NCBI RefSeq assembly: GCF_003696265.1
Contig: NZ_RFFH01000001.1
Coordinates: forward strand, 248,001 to 312,000
Direction: 5' to 3'
DNA from: Nocardia stercoris
Lineage (GTDB): Bacteria; Actinomycetota; Actinomycetes; Mycobacteriales; Mycobacteriaceae
DNA: 64,000 nucleotides
Shown: positions 57,602-64,000 of the stretch, in pieces
Layout of the letters: each line of letters opens with the position of its first letter
Position numbering within the stretch: position 1 is the first letter of the stretch
The notes under the pieces: model-generated
What the model was told of the DNA's origin: nothing
Databases searched by the model: none
The model's input: the letters and a program-made list of their open reading frames with translations, nothing else
Translations under genes and position numbers: made by a program

Positions 57602-57628
57602 TGAGATGATTGCATTCAAACCATCTCA
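57602..57628. promoter_or_regulatory. Palindromic operator between the MpaB-type and acyl-CoA synthetase genes
   Basis: Perfect 7-bp arms TGAGATG and CATCTCA flank a 13-base partly symmetric centre. It lies 19 bases upstream of the MpaB-type start and 77 bases before the acyl-CoA synthetase start, suited to control of both. Confidence 0.65.
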
Positions 57629-57704
57629 CCGACTCAGTGCGGTGTCAACGGGATCGGGCCACTCGCCGCCGATTCGCAACCCGGGCTACCACTACGCTGG
57701 CCGG

Positions 57705-59138
57705 GTGAGTTCCTCCTTGCTGCTGCGCTCGTTGCATCCGGCCGCCGTGGCGGCCGGTGACGACATCCCGGACGCCGTGACCATCGACGGCGAGGTGCTC
57801 AGCCGCAGCGATCTGCTGGGCGCGGCGACCTCGGTGGCGGAACGGATCGCCCGCGCGGAACGGGTGGCGGTGCTGGCGACCCCGACCGCCACCACGGTGC
57901 TCGCGGTGGTCGGCTGCCTGATCGCCGGCGTGACCGTCGTGCCGGTGCCGCCGGACGCCGGAACGGCCGAAATCGCCCACATCCTGGCCGATTCCGGTGC
58001 GCAGGCCTGGCTCGGCGCGGCGCCCGCGGACGCGACACTGCCGGTGGTGCCGGTACGCAAGCACGCCCGGTCCTGGCACGTGTATCCCGAACCCGATTCC
58101 GGCGCAATAGCGTTCGTGCTCTACACCTCGGGCACCACCGGTGCGCCCAAGGGGGTGCTGCTCAGCCGCGGCGCCATCGCCGCCGGGCTGGACGCACTCG
58201 CGCAGGCCTGGGGATGGACCGCGAAAGACAGACTCGTGCACGGACTTCCGCTGTTCCACGTGCACGGCCTGATCCTCGGTGTGCTCGGACCGCTGCGGGT
58301 GGGCAGTCCGCTGGTGCACACCGGCAAACCCACCCCGGCCGCGTATGCCGCCGCGCGCGGCACCCTCTACTTCGGTGTGCCGACGGTGTGGTCCCGGATC
58401 GTCGAAGATCCCGCGGCGGCAAAGGAACTCGCGGCCGCGCGGCTGCTGGTGTCGGGGAGCGCGCCGCTGCCGGTGCCGGTGTTCGAACGCCTGGCCGCGC
58501 TCACCGGGCACGCGCCGGTCGAACGCTACGGCATGAGCGAGACCATGATCACGCTGTCCACGCGCGCGGACGGGGAGCGCCGGCCCGGCTGGGTGGGTCT
58601 GCCGGTCGCGGGTGTGGCCACCCGGCTGCGCGACGAGCACGGCGAACCGGTCCCGCACGACGGTGAGAGCATCGGCGGCCTGCAGGTGCGCGGCCCGATG
58701 CTGTTCGACGGCTATCTGAACCGGCCCGACGCCACGGCCGAGTGCTGGACCGAGGACGGCTGGTTCCGCACCGGCGACGTGGCCGCGATCGACGCCGACG
58801 GCTTCCACCGGATCGTGGGCCGCGAGTCGGTGGACCTGATCAAGTCCGGTGGTTTCCGGGTCGGCGCCGGTGAGATCGAAACCGTGCTGCTCGGTCATCC
58901 CGCGGTGGCCGAGGCGGCCGTGGTCGGCGTCCCCGACACCGACCTGGGGCAGCGCATCGTCGCGTATGTGGTGCCGCGCGGCGAACCCGCGCCGGAACTG
59001 GCCGGTGAGCTGATTTCTATTGTGGCCGAACAGCTTTCGGTCCACAAGCGGCCGCGCGAGGTGCGCCTGGTGGACGCCCTGCCCCGCAATGCCATGGGCA
59101 AGGTGCAGAAGAAGACGCTGATGCAACCGTCGAACTGA
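57705..59138 (+). CDS. Acyl-CoA synthetase (FadD36-like)
   Basis: 477 residues from GTG 57705. ANL-superfamily motifs: FVLYTSGTTGAPKGVLLSRG, YGMSETMITLSTRADG, GWFRTGDVAAIDADG and the C-terminal lysine in NAMGKVQKKTL. The relatively short N-terminus resembles malonyl-CoA or FadD36-type synthetases. It activates a carboxylic acid with ATP and CoA. Position between proline catabolism genes and dapD matches fadD36 (Rv1193). The divergent MpaB-type oxygenase may act on the same chain. Confidence 0.9.
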   Translation: MSSSLLLRSLHPAAVAAGDDIPDAVTIDGEVLSRSDLLGAATSVAERIARAERVAVLATPTATTVLAVVGCLIAGVTVVPVPPDAGTAEIAHILADSGAQAWLGAAPADATLPVVPVRKHARSWHVYPEPDSGAIAFVLYTSGTTGAPKGVLLSRGAIAAGLDALAQAWGWTAKDRLVHGLPLFHVHGLILGVLGPLRVGSPLVHTGKPTPAAYAAARGTLYFGVPTVWSRIVEDPAAAKELAAARLLVSGSAPLPVPVFERLAALTGHAPVERYGMSETMITLSTRADGERRPGWVGLPVAGVATRLRDEHGEPVPHDGESIGGLQVRGPMLFDGYLNRPDATAECWTEDGWFRTGDVAAIDADGFHRIVGRESVDLIKSGGFRVGAGEIETVLLGHPAVAEAAVVGVPDTDLGQRIVAYVVPRGEPAPELAGELISIVAEQLSVHKRPREVRLVDALPRNAMGKVQKKTLMQPSN

Positions 59139-59179
59139 CGCGGCCGGCGGACCGCTGCGGCGACGCGCGACGGTCCGAC

Positions 59180-59207
59180 TTGACCTCGAGTGAGGTTCAG
59201 GTTCTAC
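59180..59207 (+). promoter_or_regulatory. Promoter with MerR-like dyad for the PPOX gene
   Basis: TTGACC (59180-59185) and TTCTAC (59202-59207) with a 16-base spacer holding ACCTC-GAGT-GAGGT symmetry, resembling promoters controlled by MerR-type activators. The start codon is nine bases after the -10 box, implying a very short or absent leader. Confidence 0.5.
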
Positions 59208-59216
59208 GGTCGGGAC

Positions 59217-59600
59217 ATGACCGAGATGTTCACACCCTCGACCCTGTCCTACCTCGAGACCCAGCGGCTCGGCCGGCTGGCCACGGTGCGCCCGGACGGA
59301 ACCCCACAGAACAACCCGGTGGGGTTCCGGTACAACGCCGAACTGGGAACGATCGACATCGCCGGCCACAATATGGGCGCTTCCCGGAAGTTCCGGAATC
59401 TGGCGGGCAATCCGCACGTGTCGTTCGTGGTCGACGACATCGCGTCGGTCCAGCCGTGGCGGGTCCGGTGCGTGGAGATCCGCGGAACGGCGCAGGCGCT
59501 GCGGGAGGTCGAGACCTACCTGCCCGGCGGCTCCGGGGAACTCATCCGGATCACCCCCGAACGGGTCCTCGCCTTCGGAATCGACTCCCCGGCACCGTGA
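59217..59600 (+). CDS. PPOX-class F420-dependent (pyridoxamine 5'-phosphate oxidase-like) protein
   Basis: 127 residues from ATG 59217. A split beta-barrel flavin/deazaflavin-binding fold: LSYLETQRLGRLATVRPDGT, NPVGFRYNAELGTIDI and NPHVSFVVDDIA. The group with RLGRLATVRPDGTPQ includes F420-binding reductases such as Rv1155 relatives. It probably reduces small molecules using F420H2, in keeping with fbiC in this window. The substrate is unknown. Ends before a strong bidirectional terminator shared with dapD. Confidence 0.85.
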   Translation: MTEMFTPSTLSYLETQRLGRLATVRPDGTPQNNPVGFRYNAELGTIDIAGHNMGASRKFRNLAGNPHVSFVVDDIASVQPWRVRCVEIRGTAQALREVETYLPGGSGELIRITPERVLAFGIDSPAP

Positions 59601-59605
59601 TTCGG

Positions 59606-59633
59606 CTCGGTGCCGCCCGTGGGCGGCACCGAG
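59606..59633. terminator. Bidirectional terminator between the PPOX gene and dapD
   Basis: Perfect 12-bp arms CTCGGTGCCGCC (59606-59617) and GGCGGCACCGAG (59622-59633) with loop CGTG, in the 43-base gap between convergent genes. Confidence 0.88.
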
Positions 59634-59643
59634 TTCGCCCGGA

Positions 59644-60597
59644 TCAGTTCGCGTGCAGCGCCGCGTTCAGTTCGATGCCGGTGCCCTTGCGGGACACCAC
59701 CTCGACCGCGCCGGACTGCGAGTTGCGGCGGAACAGCAGGTTGTTGCCGCCGGAGAGTTCGGCCGCCTTCACCGTGCGGCCGTCGGGCAGGGTGACCTTG
59801 GTGCCGGCGGTGACATAGAGGCCGGCCTCGATCACGCAGTCGTCGCCGAGCGAGATGCCCAGGCCGGAGTTGGCGCCCAGCAGGCTGCGCTCGCCGACCG
59901 AGATGACCTGCTTGCCGCCGCCGGACAGGGTGCCCATGATCGAGGCGCCGCCGCCGACGTCGGAACCGTCGCCGACCACCACACCGGCCGAGATGCGGCC
60001 CTCGACCATCGAGGCGCCCAGGGTACCGGCGTTGAAGTTGACGAAACCCTCGTGCATGACCGTGGTGCCGGCGGCCAGGTGCGCGCCCAGGCGGACCCGG
60101 TCGGCGTCGGCGACCCGGACGCCGGTGGGCAGCACGTAGTCGACCATGCGGGGGAACTTGTCCACGCCGTACACGGTGACGACGCCGCGGCTGCGCAGCC
60201 GCAGCCGCACCAGCTCGAACTCCTCGGTCGAGCACGGGCCGAAGTTCGTCCACACCACATTGGCGAGCAGGCCGAACTGGCCGTCGAGGCTGAGGCCGTG
60301 CGGGCGGACCAGGCGGTGCGACAGCAGGTGCAGGCGCAGGTAGACGTCGTGCGCGTCGACCGGTGCCGCGGCCAGGTCGGCGATCGTGGTGCGGACGGCG
60401 ACCACCTCGACGCGACGGGCCTCGTCGGGTCCGGTCAGCTCGGCGAACCGGGCGTACTCGGGGTCGGTCTCGGTCAGGCGCTCGGTGCCGGTCGTCGGGT
60501 AGTCGCCCAGCTGCGGCTCCGGAAACCAGGTGTCCAGAATCGTGCCGTTCACGGTCACGGTGGCGAGGCCGACTGCGGATGCTCCCTGAATGCTCAC
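59644..60597 (-). CDS. dapD: DapD: tetrahydrodipicolinate N-succinyltransferase (actinobacterial type)
   Basis: 317 residues from GTG 60597, the same length as Rv1201c. The C-terminal half is a left-handed beta-helix with hexapeptide repeats ([50 protein letters not shown]), and the N-terminal domain carries the actinobacterial insert ([16 protein letters not shown]). It transfers succinyl from CoA to tetrahydrodipicolinate, the step before DapC. Divergent from dapE with 140 bases between starts. Confidence 0.95.
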   Translation of the reverse strand: MSIQGASAVGLATVTVNGTILDTWFPEPQLGDYPTTGTERLTETDPEYARFAELTGPDEARRVEVVAVRTTIADLAAAPVDAHDVYLRLHLLSHRLVRPHGLSLDGQFGLLANVVWTNFGPCSTEEFELVRLRLRSRGVVTVYGVDKFPRMVDYVLPTGVRVADADRVRLGAHLAAGTTVMHEGFVNFNAGTLGASMVEGRISAGVVVGDGSDVGGGASIMGTLSGGGKQVISVGERSLLGANSGLGISLGDDCVIEAGLYVTAGTKVTLPDGRTVKAAELSGGNNLLFRRNSQSGAVEVVSRKGTGIELNAALHAN

Positions 60598-60719
60598 GGC
60601 CACCAATCTAGTGGGGCCGGTTCCGCCTTCGAATACGGGGGATCCGTCCGGTTTGTGGGCAATTTCACCGGTCGCCCGGCGTGGCGATACGGGGATCGCA
60701 TAGTACGGCATGCAGGTGA

Positions 60720-60751
60720 AGATCTAGGCTGGTATAGGTGACCCTAGATCT
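60720..60751. promoter_or_regulatory. Inverted repeat across the dapE start
   Basis: Perfect 9-bp arms AGATCTAGG (60720-60728) and CCTAGATCT (60743-60751) flank CTGGTATAGGTGAC, which contains the dapE GTG. Symmetry in the divergent dapD-dapE promoter region suggests an operator for both genes or an mRNA hairpin that hides the dapE start. Confidence 0.6.
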
Positions 60752-61835
60752 GCGATCCGATCCCATTACCCTGACCGCCGCGCTCATCGACATCCCGAGC
60801 GTGTCACGTGACGAGGCGGCGATCGCGGACGCGGTGGAGGTCGCCCTGCGGGAGCAGACCGCCGGTTTCGAGATCGTCCGCAACGGCAACGCGGTTCTGG
60901 CGCGGACGAATCGGGGCCTGCCGACCCGGGTCCTGCTGGCCGGGCACCTGGACACGGTGCCGATCGCGGACAACGTGCCCGGGCACTTCACCACCGAAGA
61001 CGGCGAGCAGGTGCTCTACGGCTGCGGCAGTGTGGACATGAAGTCCGGTGACGCGGTGTTCCTGCACCTGGCCGCGACGGTCGCCGAGCCGGTCTGCGAC
61101 CTGACGCTCATCTTCTACGACTGCGAGGAGATCGCCGCCGAGTTCAACGGCCTCGGCCGGATCGAGCGCGAACTCCCCGAATGGCTGGACGCGGACCTGG
61201 CGATCCTGGGTGAGCCGTCGGCCGGCTGGATCGAGGCCGGCTGCCAGGGCACGCTGCGCGCCCGCCTCACGGTCACCGGCGTACGCGCGCACACCGCACG
61301 GAACTGGCTGGGCGACAACGCGATCCACCACCTCGCGCCGATCCTGCAGCGCCTGGAGTCCTATTCGGCCCGCGAGGTCGAGATCGACGGCTGTGTCTAC
61401 CGCGAGGGCCTGTCCGCGGTCGGCGTGTCCGGCGGTGTGGCCGGCAACGTGGTGCCCGACGAGGCCGAGGTGCTGGTCAACTTCCGCTTCGCGCCCGACC
61501 GCACCCTGGAGCAGGCGGCCGAGCACGTGCGCAGCGTGTTCGACGGCCTGAACGTCGAGTTCGAGCTGACCGACGGCGCCCCCGGCGCCCTGCCCGGCCT
61601 CACCTCCCCGGCCGCCAAGGACCTGGTCGAGATGGTCCACTCGCACGGCGGTGGCGGCGTCCGCGCCAAGTACGGCTGGACCGACGTCTCCCGCTTCGCC
61701 GCCCTCGGCGTTCCCGCCGTGAACTTCGGCCCCGGCGACCCGAACCTGGCCCACAAGGTCGACGAGCACGTCCCCACCGACCAGATCACCACGGTCGCGG
61801 AGATCCTGCGCAACTACCTGCTGGGCAAGCACTAG
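60738..61835 (+). CDS. dapE: DapE: succinyl-diaminopimelate desuccinylase
   Basis: 365 residues from GTG 60738. M20 metallopeptidase ligands: [48 protein letters not shown] and [12 protein letters not shown]. The lid domain has [16 protein letters not shown]. DapE releases succinate from N-succinyl-LL-diaminopimelate, giving LL-DAP for lysine and peptidoglycan. Corresponds to Rv1202. A palindrome overlaps its start, and a short hairpin (61852-61870) follows its stop. Confidence 0.96.
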   Translation: MTLDLRSDPITLTAALIDIPSVSRDEAAIADAVEVALREQTAGFEIVRNGNAVLARTNRGLPTRVLLAGHLDTVPIADNVPGHFTTEDGEQVLYGCGSVDMKSGDAVFLHLAATVAEPVCDLTLIFYDCEEIAAEFNGLGRIERELPEWLDADLAILGEPSAGWIEAGCQGTLRARLTVTGVRAHTARNWLGDNAIHHLAPILQRLESYSAREVEIDGCVYREGLSAVGVSGGVAGNVVPDEAEVLVNFRFAPDRTLEQAAEHVRSVFDGLNVEFELTDGAPGALPGLTSPAAKDLVEMVHSHGGGGVRAKYGWTDVSRFAALGVPAVNFGPGDPNLAHKVDEHVPTDQITTVAEILRNYLLGKH

Positions 61836-61851
61836 CTGTATCACCCCGGGG

Positions 61852-61870
61852 GGCCGCCACGTCGGCGGCC
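61852..61870. terminator. Short GC hairpin after dapE
   Basis: Perfect 7-bp arms GGCCGCC/GGCGGCC with loop ACGTC, 17 bases after the stop. No T-tract. Confidence 0.6.
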
Positions 61871-61954
61871 GGGTAGCACTCGGCCGCGGCGGCAACGGGT
61901 CCCGGCGTTCGCGTATCGCGGCGGCTGTACTTACTACCCGGTAGGGTGACCGGC

Positions 61955-62758
61955 ATGGCGAACGACGGCGAGGCCGTGCGGCCGCGGTCTCCGCAGGCGG
62001 CCGCACGGCGGCGGGGGCCGATTCTGTTGCGGGGTGCGCGGACCCATGGGATCGGGACCACCGACCAGCATCTGCTCGACGGACGGGGGCCCAGTGATTG
62101 GGTGCATACCGATCCGTGGCGGGTGTTGCGGATCCAGAGCGAATTCGTCGAAGGGTTCGGGGCGCTGGCCGAAGTGCCCAGGGCGGTAGCGGTTTTCGGG
62201 TCGGCGCGGACGACGGACGAGTCGCCGGAGTACCGGACCGGGCAGGAGCTGGGTGCGGCGCTGGCCGAGGCCGGGTTCGCGGTGATCACCGGGGGCGGGC
62301 CGGGCGCGATGGCGGCGGCCAACCGGGGAGCCTGTGAGGCCGGCGGGTATTCGATCGGGCTGGGGATCGAGTTGCCGTTCGAGCAGGGGCTCAACGAGTG
62401 GGTCGATCTGGGGATCAACTTCCGGTACTTCTTCGCCCGCAAGACCATGTTCGTCAAGTACGCGCAGGCGTTCGTCTGTCTGCCCGGCGGATTCGGCACC
62501 CTCGACGAGCTGTTCGAGGCGCTCACCCTGGTGCAGACCCGCAAGATCACCCGCTTCCCGATCGTGCTGCTCGGCTCGAATTACTGGTCCGGCCTGGTGG
62601 ATTGGCTGCGGGAGACGGTGGTGGCGACGGGGAAGGCGTCGGCGTCCGATCTCGAACTGCTGACGGTGACCGACAGTATCGAGGAGGTCGTCGAGCTGGT
62701 GACCATGGCAGCGGCCGCGCGGGACGATACGCGCGCCGGAACGGAGGATCGCTGGTGA
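61955..62758 (+). CDS. LOG-family (TIGR00730) nucleotide 5'-monophosphate phosphoribohydrolase, long form
   Basis: 267 residues from ATG 61955; GTG 61946 is possible. The Rossmann-type LOG/lysine-decarboxylase-like fold: RAVAVFGSARTTDESPEY, VITGGGPGAMAAANRGA, ARKTMFVKYAQAFVCLPGG and the signature PGGFGTLDELFE. LOG enzymes release ribose-5-phosphate from cytokinin and AMP-type nucleotides. This copy has an extra ~50-residue N-terminal extension with GPILLRGARTHGIGTTDQ. A CTACC-C-GGTAG palindrome lies just upstream (61934-61944). Overlaps the next gene by four bases. Confidence 0.9.
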   Translation: MANDGEAVRPRSPQAAARRRGPILLRGARTHGIGTTDQHLLDGRGPSDWVHTDPWRVLRIQSEFVEGFGALAEVPRAVAVFGSARTTDESPEYRTGQELGAALAEAGFAVITGGGPGAMAAANRGACEAGGYSIGLGIELPFEQGLNEWVDLGINFRYFFARKTMFVKYAQAFVCLPGGFGTLDELFEALTLVQTRKITRFPIVLLGSNYWSGLVDWLRETVVATGKASASDLELLTVTDSIEEVVELVTMAAAARDDTRAGTEDRW

Positions 62759-63297
62759 GCGCCCACGCGGTGTGCGTCTACTGCTCGGCAAGTGTCACCG
62801 ACCCCGACGATCTGGCCCTGGCCGCCTCGGTCGGCACCGAGATCGCAAGGCGTGGTTGGAGTCTGGTGTCCGGCGGCGGCCGGGTGTCGATGATGGGCGC
62901 GGTGGCCGCGGCCGCCCGCGCCGGTGGCGCGCACACCCTGGGGGTGATCCCGAAGCGGCTTGTGCACCGCGAGCTGGCCGACGTAGATGCCGACGAACTC
63001 GTCGTCACCGACACCATGCGGGAGCGCAAGCAGGTGATGGAGGATCGTGCCGACGCGTTTCTCACCCTGCCCGGCGGCATCGGCACCCTGGAAGAGTTCT
63101 TCGAGACCTGGACCGGCGGCTACCTGGGCCAGCACGACAAGCCGGTCGTGGTGCTCGATCCGCGCGGTCACTTCCGTGGCCTGTTCGACTGGATCGACAC
63201 CCTGGGCAGTGAGTTCGTCGGTGCGCGTGCCCGGGACCGGATCCTGGTGACCGGCGACCCCGACCTCGCGTTCGCGGCGCTCGCGCCCAAGGCCTGA
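62755..63297 (+). CDS. LOG-family phosphoribohydrolase, short form (Rv1205-like)
   Basis: 180 residues from GTG 62755 overlapping the previous stop (GTGA). Same family in compact form: AVCVYCSASVTD, SLVSGGGRVSMMGAVA, TDTMRERKQVMEDRADAF and TLPGGIGTLEEFFETW. It corresponds to M. tuberculosis Rv1205, a LOG enzyme that produces cytokinins and whose product aldehydes sensitise cells to nitric oxide when the proteasome is blocked. Having two adjacent and coupled LOG genes suggests a heteromeric enzyme or different nucleotide substrates. Confidence 0.93.
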   Translation: MSAHAVCVYCSASVTDPDDLALAASVGTEIARRGWSLVSGGGRVSMMGAVAAAARAGGAHTLGVIPKRLVHRELADVDADELVVTDTMRERKQVMEDRADAFLTLPGGIGTLEEFFETWTGGYLGQHDKPVVVLDPRGHFRGLFDWIDTLGSEFVGARARDRILVTGDPDLAFAALAPKA

Positions 63298-63330
63298 ATC
63301 ATCGAAATCCATAGGGGGAGTGACTGTCCC

Positions 63331-64000
63331 GTGTCCGATACGTTCAATCTGCTCGACCTGGCACGCGGCGTGCCCGGCATGGCTCTCGACGCGCCCGGCA
63401 TGGTGCGCGGCGCGCTCGGCATGATCGTCGGCCGGGACAGCCGCCGCTCGCTCGGCCTGATGTTCCAGCGCGCGGCGCACGACCATCCGGACCGCCCGTT
63501 CCTGCGGTTCGAGGACACCGAGTACAGCTACCGCGAGGCGAACGAGCTGGTGAACCGGTACGCCGCGGTGCTCGCCGCGCGCGGTGCCGGCCGCGGCGAC
63601 GTGGTCGGCATCCTCATGACCAATCGCCCCGAGACGCTGTTCGTGGTGCTGGCCACGGTGAAAATCGGTGCCACAGCGGGCCTGCTGAACCACAACCAGC
63701 GCGATCAGGTGCTGGCCCACAGCTTCTCGCTGCTCGACAGCACGGTGAACGTGATCGGGGACGAGTGTCTGCCCGCCCTGGACACGCTGCCCGAGCCGCC
63801 CGCGAACCAGCTCCGCAGCGATGAGCTGGCAACCCTGGCCGCCACCGCGTCGGCCGCAGATCCCTTGGTATGCAACGATATTCGCGCTCACGAGCGCGCG
63901 TTCCTGATCTTCACCTCCGGCACCACCGGACTGCCCAAGGCGAGCGTGATGAGCCACCTGCGCTGGATCAAGGGCAGCGCCGGGCTCGGCGGGCTCGGGG
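63331..64000 (+). CDS. fadD6: FadD6-like long-chain acyl-CoA synthetase (3' truncated)
   Basis: The frame opens at GTG 63331 after AGGGGGAG and runs off the right edge; 223 residues are visible. N-terminal ANL features: FLRFEDTEYSYREANELVNR, VGILMTNRPETLFVVLAT and the P-loop FLIFTSGTTGLPKASVMSH, characteristic of very-long-chain (FATP-like) synthetases such as FadD6 (Rv1206), which follows LOG in M. tuberculosis. It activates long-chain fatty acids and may couple to uptake. It lies 33 bases after the LOG gene on the same strand, probably in one operon. Confidence 0.9.
   Translation, partial: MSDTFNLLDLARGVPGMALDAPGMVRGALGMIVGRDSRRSLGLMFQRAAHDHPDRPFLRFEDTEYSYREANELVNRYAAVLAARGAGRGDVVGILMTNRPETLFVVLATVKIGATAGLLNHNQRDQVLAHSFSLLDSTVNVIGDECLPALDTLPEPPANQLRSDELATLAATASAADPLVCNDIRAHERAFLIFTSGTTGLPKASVMSHLRWIKGSAGLGGLG

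Overview
The window is high-GC actinobacterial DNA. It encodes PimE (phosphatidylinositol mannosides), MshB (mycothiol), FbiC (coenzyme F420) and two Tat-exported cholesterol oxidases, which together point to a mycolic-acid-group actinomycete, most probably Nocardia. From about 29.5 kb to the right edge the gene order follows the Mycobacterium tuberculosis Rv1157c-Rv1206 block as I recall it: Rv1158c-like, pimE, phhB-like, typA, lpqW, mshB, an Rv1171-like gene, fbiC, fdxC, dapC, rocA/pruA, proline dehydrogenase, fadD36-like, dapD, dapE, LOG, fadD6. No mobile element, CRISPR array, rRNA or tRNA was seen.

Layout. 1-7 kb: the end of sbcC, an Ada-AlkA fusion repair protein, the cstA-ybdD carbon-starvation pair and a Trypco2-like/TPR protein. 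7.3-11.4 kb: a tightly coupled operon of TetR regulator, GPH-type transporter, sphingosine-1-phosphate-lyase-like enzyme and divergent SDR. 11.4-20 kb: accessory genes (FadR-type regulator with sterol desaturase, GNAT-like protein, WYL regulator, TIGR03086 protein, secreted hydrolase, AraC regulator, an HTH gene followed by an apparently frameshifted small gene, a zinc-ribbon protein). 19.8-25 kb: ychF, then an envelope cluster of amidase lipoprotein, DUF3105 protein and Ser/Thr kinase. 25.3-30.4 kb: poorly characterised lineage-specific genes, including a protein built of a duplicated domain, a Tat-exported DUF1906 protein and a nonapeptide-repeat protein. 30.7-46.7 kb: conserved core genes interrupted by a KimA-like permease and an MFS/TetR efflux operon. 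47-51 kb: two near-identical cholesterol oxidase genes duplicated together with their promoters. 51.2-64 kb: epoxide-hydrolase-like protein, secreted propeller-like protein, proline catabolism, an MpaB-type oxygenase, acyl-CoA synthetases, lysine/DAP biosynthesis and two LOG-type phosphoribohydrolases.

The most notable non-genic signals are: an interspersed element with an identical 30-bp core at 26199-26228 and 56708-56737, flanked by inverted-repeat arms that differ in sequence but keep their pairing (a diverged relative lies near 45.56 kb); KstR-like operators conserved in front of both cholesterol oxidases; a FadR-like palindrome in front of the FadR-type regulator; LmrA-like and other TetR-type palindromes; three perfect GC hairpins in a row at 21.0-21.2 kb; and a nested stem-loop upstream of the KimA-like permease.
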